Source: Streptomyces olivoverticillatus
Lineage (GTDB): Bacteria > Actinomycetota > Actinomycetes > Streptomycetales > Streptomycetaceae
Direction of reading: 5' to 3'
Assembly: GCF_014203555.1 (NCBI RefSeq)
Contig: NZ_JACHJH010000007.1
Coordinates: 124,001-188,000, forward strand
DNA length: 64,000 bases
The position numbers and the translations under genes were made by a program. Under the pieces are notes generated by a model. It saw nothing but the letters and a program-made list of their open reading frames with translations, was not told the origin of the DNA and ran no database searches. Positions 44,393-58,381 of the stretch are shown here, piece by piece (position 1 is the first letter of the stretch; every line of letters begins with the position of its first letter).

Positions 44393-45556
44393 ATGAGCAA
44401 CGCCCCCGGTCCCAGGCGGCGACCGCCCGCCGTGAAGACGCTCGACCACACCGTGGCAGCGGTGCCGCTCCTGCAGGGACGCGTACTGCTCCACGAACAC
44501 GCCCAGTACACTCCCCGACCTCGCCGGGCCCTCGATGACGGCCTGAGCGGCGTGGTCATGACCGGCGCCAACGCCGACGCACGCGCCTTCCAGCTCCGCG
44601 CCGACGTCGGCTACCAGGGCACATTACTGATCGACAGCGCCGTGTACACCACGTACACGGCAACGGCGGAGGAGCCGTTCATGGCACCTCCCGACGAACT
44701 GTTCGCCGCCGTGGACACCTCGCTGAACTTCCAGAAGGCGCGAGGGGCAACCGCAGCGCTGACACCCACCGGCTACATACCGCCGGCGGACTCCCGTGCC
44801 CTCAAAGCGGTAATGCGGGAAGCCAACCGGATCGAGCGAGCCGACACGCTGGTCTCCCTTCCGATCGATGTCACCTGGCTGAACCGGGAGAACATCGGCC
44901 AACTGATTGCGGTCTGCGCCAAGATCCGTCACCCGAAGGCAGTCATCCTCTTCCGCCAGTTCGACCCGCTGGAACAGGCGAAGGACATTCCGGCCAACCT
45001 GCGGCGGCTGGTCACCGAGGTCGAGCACATGTCGCTATTGCGCACAGACCTCGCAGCTCTCGACGTGATAGCGCACGGTGCCCTATGCGCGGGAATCGGC
45101 ATCCAGAGCTCGCTCCGTCACGCGATACCGCCCGAAGAGAAGGCCCAGATAGGCAAGCGCGGCGGCGGACCCACGTACCCGCACATCCTGATGCCGCAGT
45201 TGATGTGCTTCAAGGGCGCCGAGTTCTTGTCCAAGGTCTACGGCAATGCGGATCCGGCAACCTGCGACTGCGAGGAGTGCGACGGGCGCAGCCTCGACAG
45301 CTTTTATCTTTCCGACGGTGAAACGCGGCGTGAGGCGGAGAACCACAACGTCCACACCTGGGGCGCATGGGTCAGCGACATGGCCAGCTACCGAGCCGGC
45401 TCCGAGCGTAAGACGTGGTGGCGCAATAAATGCGCTGCAGCCGTCGACCGCTACGCACTGGAAAACCAGCGCATCGGAGTGGGCGCGAGTCCCAAGTCCG
45501 GGTTCCAAGCACCCGCGCCGCTCAAAGCATGGGCGACACTGCCCGTCACTCAGTAG
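44393..45556 (+). CDS. TIM-barrel-like protein with CxCxxC motif, possibly TGT/DpdA-like; function unknown
   Basis: This is a 387-residue soluble protein. Alternating strand-helix segments (GVVMTGAN, TLLIDSAVY, TLVSLPIDVTWL, PKAVILFRQFD, GALCAGIGIQSSLRHAIP) suggest a TIM barrel. Near the C-terminus ATCDCEECDG (~288-297) and a later His in NHNVHTWGAW could form a zinc site, as in tRNA-guanine transglycosylases and the DNA-modifying DpdA. IDS at ~85 would fit their DSG aspartate. This assignment is tentative. A TTA codon at 44624-44626 makes translation bldA-dependent. A strong GAGGTGAT site precedes ATG 44393. It pairs with the upstream XRE-ImmA gene. Confidence 0.6.
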   Translation: MSNAPGPRRRPPAVKTLDHTVAAVPLLQGRVLLHEHAQYTPRPRRALDDGLSGVVMTGANADARAFQLRADVGYQGTLLIDSAVYTTYTATAEEPFMAPPDELFAAVDTSLNFQKARGATAALTPTGYIPPADSRALKAVMREANRIERADTLVSLPIDVTWLNRENIGQLIAVCAKIRHPKAVILFRQFDPLEQAKDIPANLRRLVTEVEHMSLLRTDLAALDVIAHGALCAGIGIQSSLRHAIPPEEKAQIGKRGGGPTYPHILMPQLMCFKGAEFLSKVYGNADPATCDCEECDGRSLDSFYLSDGETRREAENHNVHTWGAWVSDMASYRAGSERKTWWRNKCAAAVDRYALENQRIGVGASPKSGFQAPAPLKAWATLPVTQ

Positions 45557-45570
45557 CCGGATGCACCCCC

Positions 45571-46188
45571 TCAGGGGAGCTGACGGTTGACGTCTTCCAG
45601 GAACTTCCAGCCAGCAACCGTATGGCGCTTGCGCACGAAGGGGCTGGGTGGCACAACAACCTCGACCGCATCCCCCTGGATGTGGAGCAATCCGATGCCG
45701 TAGAAGTCAGCGCGCATCACCGCCTCGTCCTTGCGCCGCAACACGCCATCCATCAATACGGAACGAGCAGTGAACGGTGTGAACCGCTCGGCCTGCTCCA
45801 TCGCCGACTCCCAGCTGCGTCCAGGCACCAACACCATGTCGACATGGACCGGCCGGGTCGCCAGACGAGTAATCAATCCGTCGCGTCGAACCACCGCCCC
45901 CTTCGGCAGAGCCTTCAACGCTCGGCGTTCCCTGCCGTTCAGTGATCCGGCAGGCACCGGCTCGCCGAGCGGCAGCGCCATCAAGAGGTTCAGGGCATCC
46001 GGTCGCGTCAGCGGAACCATGCCCGAAGCCGCCCGCCGCTCCCGCTCTCGCGCCTCGAATCGGTAAGCCGCGACGACCTTCACCCGCTCGGCTTCAACAA
46101 CCGCCAGGCTCGCATCGCGGGGTACGAGATCGCCGGGAGCCAGCGCCCCCGCAACCACACCCAAAGGCTCTCGTGCCACGATTGCCAT
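45571..46188 (-). CDS. hypothetical protein facing the ImmA pair
   Basis: This 205-residue protein is not recognised. It is soluble and basic, with an alpha-rich N-terminal half (VEAERVKVVAAYRFEARERE) and a C-terminal half of mixed strands (ARSVLMDGVLRRKDEAVMRA, DFYGIGLLHIQGDAVEVVVP). The end reads TVAGWKFLEDVNRQLP. It converges with the TIM-barrel-like gene, only 14 nt apart. Coding is supported by a clean high-GC third-position bias over its full length. It may belong functionally with the pair, but nothing shows that directly. Confidence 0.6.
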   Translation of the reverse strand: MAIVAREPLGVVAGALAPGDLVPRDASLAVVEAERVKVVAAYRFEARERERRAASGMVPLTRPDALNLLMALPLGEPVPAGSLNGRERRALKALPKGAVVRRDGLITRLATRPVHVDMVLVPGRSWESAMEQAERFTPFTARSVLMDGVLRRKDEAVMRADFYGIGLLHIQGDAVEVVVPPSPFVRKRHTVAGWKFLEDVNRQLP

Positions 46189-46734
46189 CGACCAACCTGC
46201 TCTCGTCCTAGACCGACGCTCTCCCCAGCAGGGCTGTACGCACTCATCCTTACCGCTTGCCCCGCGCCACCGGAAGCAGCCTCAACAACAAAACCAACAG
46301 ACCTCAACCGGCCCCAGACACAGGAACGCGTCCAAACGAACGGCAAGGCTAGTACGGACACCCGTGCGATCATCAGCCGCCTCCCGGATAGCTCCGCATT
46401 GGTCATCGACCACCGCCTCGCTGCATAATTCGCATCCACAACAGGTCGCGTACGGGCAACTCCGACCTCAGCCATCCCGCGCCACGATGCCCACAGTTGT
46501 TCGAATTCTTGCACCGCCCCGACCTACCGAGAGCATCTACTCCCAAACCGCAGCCGACCAGCGCCGCGCCATCGGCCCGGGAAGACAGAACCCCCGCCGA
46601 ACTAGCCGACGGGGGCAACATCTGTCACGCCCGAGTCACCAACAGCATTGACGGGCCTGGACGACAAGATCCGAACTCGCTCAAACGCTCCCGATCTGGA
46701 CCACGTGGACGCCAGAAGACGGTTTCGCCCACCT
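46189..46734. other. intergenic stretch without a recognisable gene
   Basis: Short frames exist on both strands, but none has consistent codon bias, a ribosome-binding site or a recognisable motif. Composition is less G-C biased than the flanks. It is probably decayed sequence next to the pcaD/integrase remnants. Confidence 0.5.
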
Positions 46735-46860
46735 GTGCCATGTAGTACCGAGGGCCGGGCCCAGGACCAGGACCGGGGCGCCTTCCGGCCCGTCAGAGCG
46801 GTATTGCAGGGTGTTCGGCGTACTCTCACTCACCCGCTCACGCTCCCACATCCCACAATG
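46735..46860 (-). pseudogene. 5' fragment of a second pcaD gene
   Basis: RVSESTPNTLQYRSDGPEGA followed by PVLVLGPALGTTWHRW matches residues ~8-43 of PcaDC at 23944-25401 almost perfectly. The DNA identity is only about 80-85 percent, with changes mostly at third positions, so the copy is diverged and not a recent duplicate. The longest shared block is GGCCCGTCAGAGCGGTATTG (46790-46806 region). The rest of pcaD is absent. Confidence 0.85.
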
Positions 46861-46879
46861 TCTCACCGGCCGGGGTCGG

Positions 46880-47037
46880 ACGCTCGTCATACCGCCCCAG
46901 GTTTCCGCCGCTGAACGCAAGTCCTCCACGTCCGGCTTGACGTACCGCCTCTTGGTCGTCTTGACCTTGGTGTGCCCCGTCCACCGGGCAGGGGCAGTCG
47001 TCTGATCCGGAGCTCCGTTGCTGGTCACGTCTGCCAT
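46880..47037 (-). pseudogene. C-terminal remnant of a tyrosine recombinase/integrase
   Basis: TGHTKVKTTKRRYVKPDVED then LRSAAETWGG is the His-box and catalytic-Tyr end of a phage-type integrase (GHxxxxTTxxxYxxP). Upstream residues do not match, so only the last ~40 residues remain. It reads directly, without a stop, into the pcaD fragment to its left. Confidence 0.7.
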
Positions 47038-47039
47038 CC

Positions 47040-47596
47040 CGGACGGTCTGCCGCCCGCATTCGACGCTCGTGTCGGCTGTGCCCGTGTCCTGGTGCCGGG
47101 AGCCGTGCCGGCATCACCGAAGCCACCCGCTGGGCCGGCCGATCCATGGACCGCCCCTTCAGCATCCTCGGACTACCGAGAGGATCTTGAAACGGCGGCG
47201 CCACCGCGGCACACACGCATCACTATGAAAAGCATGATTCGCCACCCCTCTGCTGATTCCCGCGCGCCATCACTACCGATTCACTCTACTCGGCGGGCTT
47301 TCTGGTGGGATAGTTTGACTCCGCCCCCCATCGCCCCAGATCCGAACCGAGCCAAGAGCGATCACGTCACCGGGACCGAGGGATTCGGCGCCCATTGGCG
47401 TCTCTTGAGTGGACCGGCAGGTCAAAACACCAGCAATGGCGTCTTGTCACTGCCGACGGGATTCGAGTTACCGCATTTCACGGATGGTTGTACGCACGTT
47501 CCAGGCGCAATCGACCCGGTGGGCGGTATGCGCCCAATGCTCGCGCCGGAGTGAACCACAACGGGGCGCCAGTGACCGCCGTCGAGGGAGTCTGGA
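47040..47596. other. intergenic stretch without a recognisable gene
   Basis: Several overlapping frames on both strands were examined and show no family motif or good start site. The right end contains the GAGGGAG ribosome-binding site of the following DUF4012-like gene. Confidence 0.5.
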
Positions 47597-48034
47597 ATGA
47601 CGGGTACACGATATGGCAGGCCCGACAGTGCCCGCCGACGGCAACCACGCTGGCTGCTGGCCGGGATGGCGGCCAACACGTTGGTCACCCTGGTCGGTAC
47701 CGGCTGGCTGGTCATGACCGGGCATGCGGCCCAGGCCGACCTCATCCAGGTGCACGACGCGGCCAGCCGGCTCCACACCGACCTGTTGGTTTGCGACCTT
47801 CAGGACGCGGCTGGGGAGTCCGCTCTCATCCAGCGCCGGACGGCTTCCGCCCGGCGCTCCACGTCCGACTTCCTCTGGAATGCCGCAGCCCGGATGCCGC
47901 TGGTCGGTCATCCGGTGCGCACCCTTCAGGGTGCGGCCGTCGCCGCGGACGAACTCGCCCGTACCGTCCTGCTGCCCCTCACGGACGCGCTGCCCGCACC
48001 CTCCTCTTCGGCGTCGGCGCAGGTCGGGTCGTGA
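47597..48034 (+). CDS. short DUF4012-like membrane-anchored protein, probably truncated
   Basis: The 145-residue protein has one N-terminal membrane segment (WLLAGMAANTLVTLVGTGWL). Its extracellular part ends SDFLWNAAARMPLVGHPVRT, LQGAAVAADELARTVLLPLT. That end matches the first ~150 residues of DUF4012 proteins, which are normally about 600 residues and linked to cell-wall or exopolysaccharide genes. The remainder is missing, so this is likely a 3'-truncated gene. GAGGGAG lies 6 nt before ATG 47597. Confidence 0.6.
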   Translation: MTGTRYGRPDSARRRQPRWLLAGMAANTLVTLVGTGWLVMTGHAAQADLIQVHDAASRLHTDLLVCDLQDAAGESALIQRRTASARRSTSDFLWNAAARMPLVGHPVRTLQGAAVAADELARTVLLPLTDALPAPSSSASAQVGS

Positions 48035-48226
48035 TCGCGGTGCGGCATCCGCCCGAATGCGGCTCGCGGTCGGCGCCATGGCCCCGGCACGTCGGGGCAA
48101 ATTCACCACGCACGTACTCCGTCACTCCGCCTCCCTACCTGACCAACACCACGCGATCTTAGGGTAATTCATGCAATAGCAGGGACGGCACACCGAGGGG
48201 GCCGCCTGCCCACCGAAAGGCACACC

Positions 48227-48436
48227 ATGTCCAGACACACATACGTGGTACTCATCGGCGGACCACCTGGGACTCCGCCCCTGTGGAATACCCCGCCAGC
48301 GACGGATCTGGACCGGGTCAAGGTCCCCCTGGGCAACGGCTACGAGCACTTCGAGTTCACGGGTCAGTACCTGGAAATGGCCGGCGAGCAGATCCCTGTA
48401 TACGGCTGGTGCTACCGCACATTCATTGCAGAGTAA
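48227..48436 (+). CDS. DUF5988-like small protein of polyketide locus
   Basis: The 69-residue protein contains DRVKVPLGNGYEHFEFTGQY and IPVYGWCYRTFIAE, the pattern of the DUF5988 family as I remember it. Small proteins of this type are often encoded next to polyketide genes in Streptomyces; their role is unknown. It starts the plus-strand run and lies 21 nt before the ketosynthase gene. GAAAGG is 6 nt before ATG 48227. Confidence 0.75.
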   Translation: MSRHTYVVLIGGPPGTPPLWNTPPATDLDRVKVPLGNGYEHFEFTGQYLEMAGEQIPVYGWCYRTFIAE

Positions 48437-48457
48437 GACATGTTCTAGGAGTCCACG

Positions 48458-49771
48458 ATGAGCGCTTCAAACACGGCGCGGGATGCCGTGGTCACTGGCA
48501 TGGGGTTCTGCCTGCCCGGCAGGCTCGAACCCGTATGCACCGCGGCCGAAGTCTGGGACATCGCCGCCAACGGTGTCTCCTGTATCACGCCGGACGAGGT
48601 CTGCTACGGAGCGGTCCATCTGACGACCGAGATGTTCGACCAACGCCTCAGCGAGATCCCGTCGTTCTTCTCCCACCACTACACCAACGCGCACCGCTTC
48701 AGCCTCGTCTCCCTGGTGGAAGCCTGTGCGGACGCCGAACTCGATTTCCGCGCAGGCGATCTGCGAGAGGCGGCCCTGCTCGTCGGACGCGGCGGTGTGG
48801 ACGCCAACGTCGACAGCTATCTTTCGGTGCTTCGGGCGGACGCCGGGAAGACCACGGCGCTGGAGGCGATGGAGCTGTTCGTCGCCGCGCAACAGGCCGT
48901 GACGCCATCCGACGTGGCTCTGGTGCAGAGCGCTCTGACCCGCTCCAAGGGCCCGATCTACACGGTCTCCTGCGGCTGCGCCTCCTCAGCCGTACAGATC
49001 GGCAACGCCCAGCGGCTGATCAGAAGTGGCGAGGTGGATGTCGCAGCCGTGACCGGAGTCGATGTGTTCGACATGGGGCTGATCGAGAACATCCAGCGCC
49101 TGCTGCGGGGTGCGCAACAGGCCTACGAGAACGTCCGCTCGGATGGCATGCCCGAGTTCGTGCCGTCGTTCGACGAACTCATGCGGCCGTATGACCGACG
49201 CGCCAAGTGCATCAACCACGGCGAGGGGTCGGCGACAGTGATCCTGGAGAGCCGAGAGCACGCGGAGCGGCGCGGTGTCCGGGTCCACGGCCAGGTCCTC
49301 GCCACCGCGATGGGCCGTGACGGCCTGGCGAACCCGCTGGCCTGTGATGACTCCGGAACGGAACTGGTGGCCGCGGTGCGCAAATGCCTCGGTGAGCGGT
49401 GGCGGATCGATCAGGTGCCGTACGTCCACGGCGGGAGCGACGGGAACCCTGTCGTCACCGCCTTCGAGACCAATGCGATCACGGAGTTGTACGGCTCCGG
49501 CTCATCGGTACTGATGACCTCTCAGGAGGCCTGCTTCGGCCACAACGGAGCACCCGCGGGCTGTCTCGGCGTCGCACTGACGCTGCTGATGATGGAGCAC
49601 GGCGAGGTGTGTCCCACCACCAACTGCGAACAGCCCGCGGACGGCCTGTCCTTCGACCCTGTTCCGGGGATCCGCACCCGACCGCTCGACTTCGACTACG
49701 CCTTGACCTTCAACTATCAGCTCGGCGGAGTCAAGAACGTGATTCTGCTGGGAAGTCCGGAAGCCGTCTAG
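48458..49771 (+). CDS. stand-alone beta-ketoacyl synthase (FabF-like)
   Basis: The 437-residue ketosynthase has the catalytic set intact though in unusual contexts: Cys in YTVSCGCASSAVQI (~171), His in PYVHGGSDGNPVV (~316; normally HGTGT) and His in CFGHNGAPAG (~353). Its sequence is divergent from both chain-length factors and modular KS domains, so it may elongate, prime or release a chain from the PKS. AGGAG lies 7 nt upstream of ATG 48458. It precedes the PKS by 20 nt and is surely cotranscribed. Confidence 0.88.
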   Translation: MSASNTARDAVVTGMGFCLPGRLEPVCTAAEVWDIAANGVSCITPDEVCYGAVHLTTEMFDQRLSEIPSFFSHHYTNAHRFSLVSLVEACADAELDFRAGDLREAALLVGRGGVDANVDSYLSVLRADAGKTTALEAMELFVAAQQAVTPSDVALVQSALTRSKGPIYTVSCGCASSAVQIGNAQRLIRSGEVDVAAVTGVDVFDMGLIENIQRLLRGAQQAYENVRSDGMPEFVPSFDELMRPYDRRAKCINHGEGSATVILESREHAERRGVRVHGQVLATAMGRDGLANPLACDDSGTELVAAVRKCLGERWRIDQVPYVHGGSDGNPVVTAFETNAITELYGSGSSVLMTSQEACFGHNGAPAGCLGVALTLLMMEHGEVCPTTNCEQPADGLSFDPVPGIRTRPLDFDYALTFNYQLGGVKNVILLGSPEAV

Positions 49772-49791
49772 CCAAGCGTACGGAGCACCCG

Positions 49792-56094
<6,303 letters not shown>

Positions 56095-56116
56095 CAGAAC
56101 TGACCGCGATGTGCCG

Positions 56117-56153
56117 GGTCCGGGTGGTTGAGAAACGGTTCACCACCCGGACC
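56117..56153 (+). terminator. strong terminator of the PKS operon
   Basis: Perfect 12-bp arms (56117-56128 and 56142-56153) with a 13-nt loop begin 22 nt after the PKS stop. Confidence 0.88.
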
Positions 56154-56159
56154 GTACGT

Positions 56160-56418
56160 GCGCCCAAAAACATGGAACCAAATACACTCGGTATTCTTTG
56201 GCTGATATTCTTTCGCTCCTGCGGAGCATCTCTCTCCAACTAGCGCGTCTCGCTTGCGACTTCCGAACGAATGACTGCCTTGCTTCAATGAGATAAAGCG
56301 AGACAGAAAGGCCAAGTAGGCCATCACCTCGATTCTCGGAAGAATGCGCAAGATATCCGGAAAAGAGGAAGACGAGTCTCGCTGGAGCCACGTAATTTTG
56401 CGTGCGACAGGAGAGGTC
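56160..56418 (+). promoter_or_regulatory. low-GC promoter/leader of the beta-helix protein gene
   Basis: About 260 nt are clearly less G-C rich than the flanks. They contain TATTCTTT twice (13 nt apart, near 56191-56212), TCTCGCTT paired with a later AAGCGAGA, and ATTCT-n4-AGAAT. No gene is visible. The segment ends in AGGAGAGG before ATG 56419. Confidence 0.5.
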
Positions 56419-57333
56419 ATGAACCCTCGCAGGAAATTCCAGCTGGCCGCCGCCTTCGGGTCGGTGGGCCTGGTCGCAACGGCACTCGTGACGGCAACGC
56501 CGGCGTCGGCGCAGCCCGTGGTCGTCCCCTGCTCCGTCACGGACCTGGTCACCGCGATCACGAACGCCAACACGGCCGGCAGCGGCGACCTGATGCTGAC
56601 CAACGGCTGCACCTACTCCCTCACCAGCCCGGTTTCGGTACCCGCTGAACTCGGCCTGCCGCAGATCACCGGGGACATCCACATCGACGGACTCGGCGCC
56701 ACCATCACCCGCAGTACCACAGCCACCCAACTCTTCCGCATCTTCGACGTCGCCCCGGGCGGCCAGCTCACCCTCGGGACCGTCACCCTCACCGGCGGCA
56801 CTGCCACCGGCGACGGCGGCGCCATCACCAACGCCGGCACACTCACGCTCAACGCCGCCCAGATCACGAAGAACGTCGCCGGCGGCAGCGGCGGCGGCAT
56901 CGCCAACACCGGCACACTCAACGCCACCGCCAGCCGCATCACCGGCAACACGGCGGCCACGGGCGGCGGCGGCCTCTTCAACAGCATCGCGGCCGCCACC
57001 GCCAACCTGCGTGCGAGCAGCGTCGACGGCAACACCACCACGGGCGGCAACGGGGGCGGCATCCTCAACAACGGCGGCAACATCACCGGTGACCTGTCCA
57101 GTCTCGGCTCCAACTCGGCCACCGGGACGACCTCCTCCGGGGGTGGCATCGCCACCGTCGGCGGCACGGTGAAGCTGGCGCTGGACGCCGTGACGGACAA
57201 CAAGTCCAGCACCGTCCCGGGTGGCATCCGGAACGACGGCGGCACTGTCTCCCTGCTGCTCACCGGAGTGCTCAACAACCTTCCGAGCAACTGCTCCGGC
57301 AGCCCGACTCTGGTCCCAGGCTGCCTCAACTGA
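56419..57333 (+). CDS. secreted beta-helix protein with Gly-rich repeats
   Basis: The 304-residue protein starts with a signal peptide (MNPRRKFQLAAAFGSVGLVA, cut after PASAQP, ~32). The mature part has repeated GG-[AGI]-[IL]-x-N turns: DGGAITNAGTL, SGGGIANTGTL, GGGGLFNSI, NGGGILNNGG, SGGGIATVGG, about every 25-30 residues. This is the pattern of right-handed parallel beta-helices resembling chlamydial PMP repeats. Four cysteines lie at the two ends (VPCSVTD, NGCTY, NCSGS, PGCLN). No catalytic motif is seen; a surface or matrix role is likely. Confidence 0.8.
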   Translation: MNPRRKFQLAAAFGSVGLVATALVTATPASAQPVVVPCSVTDLVTAITNANTAGSGDLMLTNGCTYSLTSPVSVPAELGLPQITGDIHIDGLGATITRSTTATQLFRIFDVAPGGQLTLGTVTLTGGTATGDGGAITNAGTLTLNAAQITKNVAGGSGGGIANTGTLNATASRITGNTAATGGGGLFNSIAAATANLRASSVDGNTTTGGNGGGILNNGGNITGDLSSLGSNSATGTTSSGGGIATVGGTVKLALDAVTDNKSSTVPGGIRNDGGTVSLLLTGVLNNLPSNCSGSPTLVPGCLN

Positions 57334-57424
57334 GGTAGCGCACAACTCCTTCTCCGGCGGGCCGTCGGCGCCGTCATCCCCGCCTCGGCCCGCCGGAGAA
57401 GCGGTCAGTACAGGAGAGGTCCCC

Positions 57425-57955
57425 ATGATGCCCATCACCACGCACGCCGACGAGATCGAGCTCACGGCCCAACAGATCACCGACTGGCCCGACGCCGAGG
57501 AGGCGCTGGCCCGGCTGCGTCAACGGCCGCCGGGGGCCCCTCTCGTGTTCAGCACACCTCCGCTGACCCGAACCGTCCCCGTCTGTCGACGGCTTGCGTT
57601 GCTCTGGCTGGATGCCCAGCGGATCCGGGACGAGGACCGGCGGTACGCCGTCCAACTGGTGCTGTCGGAGTTGCTCACCAACGCCATTCAGCACACTCGG
57701 AGCCCCCGCGTCACATGCCGGATGTGGAGGTCGGGCGACTTGCTCCACCTGGAAGTCCGCAACCAGGGCGGAACATGGTCCATCCCCTGGGCGAACCGCG
57801 CCAAGGACGCCAACGACCACGGCCGCGGACTCGCACTTGTCGCAGGATCGGCCCGAGGGTGGGGACGGCACTTCGGGGCGGAGGGCGACTGCACGGTATG
57901 GGCCACGGTTCCCCTGGCCCGAAGCGCCCGGCACGGGTTCAGGCCAGGACAGTAA
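57425..57955 (+). CDS. RsbW-like ATP-binding protein (anti-sigma-type HATPase)
   Basis: The 176-residue single-domain GHKL ATPase has an N box in LSELLTNAIQHTRSP (~82-96) and G boxes in NDHGRGLALVAGSARGWG (~136-153). It lacks any histidine phospho-acceptor domain, which is the layout of the many Streptomyces RsbW-type anti-sigma or regulatory kinases. No sigma factor or anti-anti-sigma gene is adjacent, so the partner is unknown. GAGAGG lies 5 nt before ATG 57425. Confidence 0.85.
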   Translation: MMPITTHADEIELTAQQITDWPDAEEALARLRQRPPGAPLVFSTPPLTRTVPVCRRLALLWLDAQRIRDEDRRYAVQLVLSELLTNAIQHTRSPRVTCRMWRSGDLLHLEVRNQGGTWSIPWANRAKDANDHGRGLALVAGSARGWGRHFGAEGDCTVWATVPLARSARHGFRPGQ

Positions 57956-58381
57956 CCGCCGGCTTCCCGTTCGGACAAGGACAGCCGACGGCCAGGGCCG
58001 TTGAGGTCGCCACCAGCCCCTCGTCGCGACCGTTGCGCCCCGGCCGTCGGCGCTTTGTCGTAGAGGGCAGGCACAATCCCGGACCGTGACGGCGGCGATC
58101 CAACGGTGTCTCGATAATCCGATAGTGCCACGAGTTTCTGAAGCGGAATCGAGTTGACCCAGGTGGGCCGCGCGGGGCAGCTGGCGGTGAGCGCGCGAGC
58201 GCAAAGTCAACAGTCAGGAATCCTGACACTCCGTGACCAGGTCGGGCCTGAAAGCCAGGTAAAATTTGAAGAGTTTTGCATATTTCGCCAGTGTATGTCG
58301 GAATAATATTGGCAAAGCCGCGCATCGACACACAAACAAGTGGCTTGACGGTAATGGAGACTGCTTGAGGAGGAAACAATT
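57956..58381. other. intergenic region with promoter of the HTH-TPR regulator
   Basis: The first ~250 nt show no gene. From 58255 the sequence turns AT-rich (for example TAAAATTTGAAGAGTTTTGC), then TTGACG near 58345 and a strong GAGGAGGAAA ribosome-binding site. It looks like the promoter of the next gene. Confidence 0.5.

Noticed and set aside
46080..46514. A 144-codon minus-strand frame upstream of the hypothetical gene
   Set aside because: Part of it is antisense or out of frame to 45571-46188, and the rest lacks codon bias, a start site or motif.
56810..57150. Regularly spaced repeats that could suggest CRISPR or tandem DNA repeats
   Set aside because: The repeats are degenerate at DNA level and correspond to Gly-rich turns of a coding beta-helix protein.
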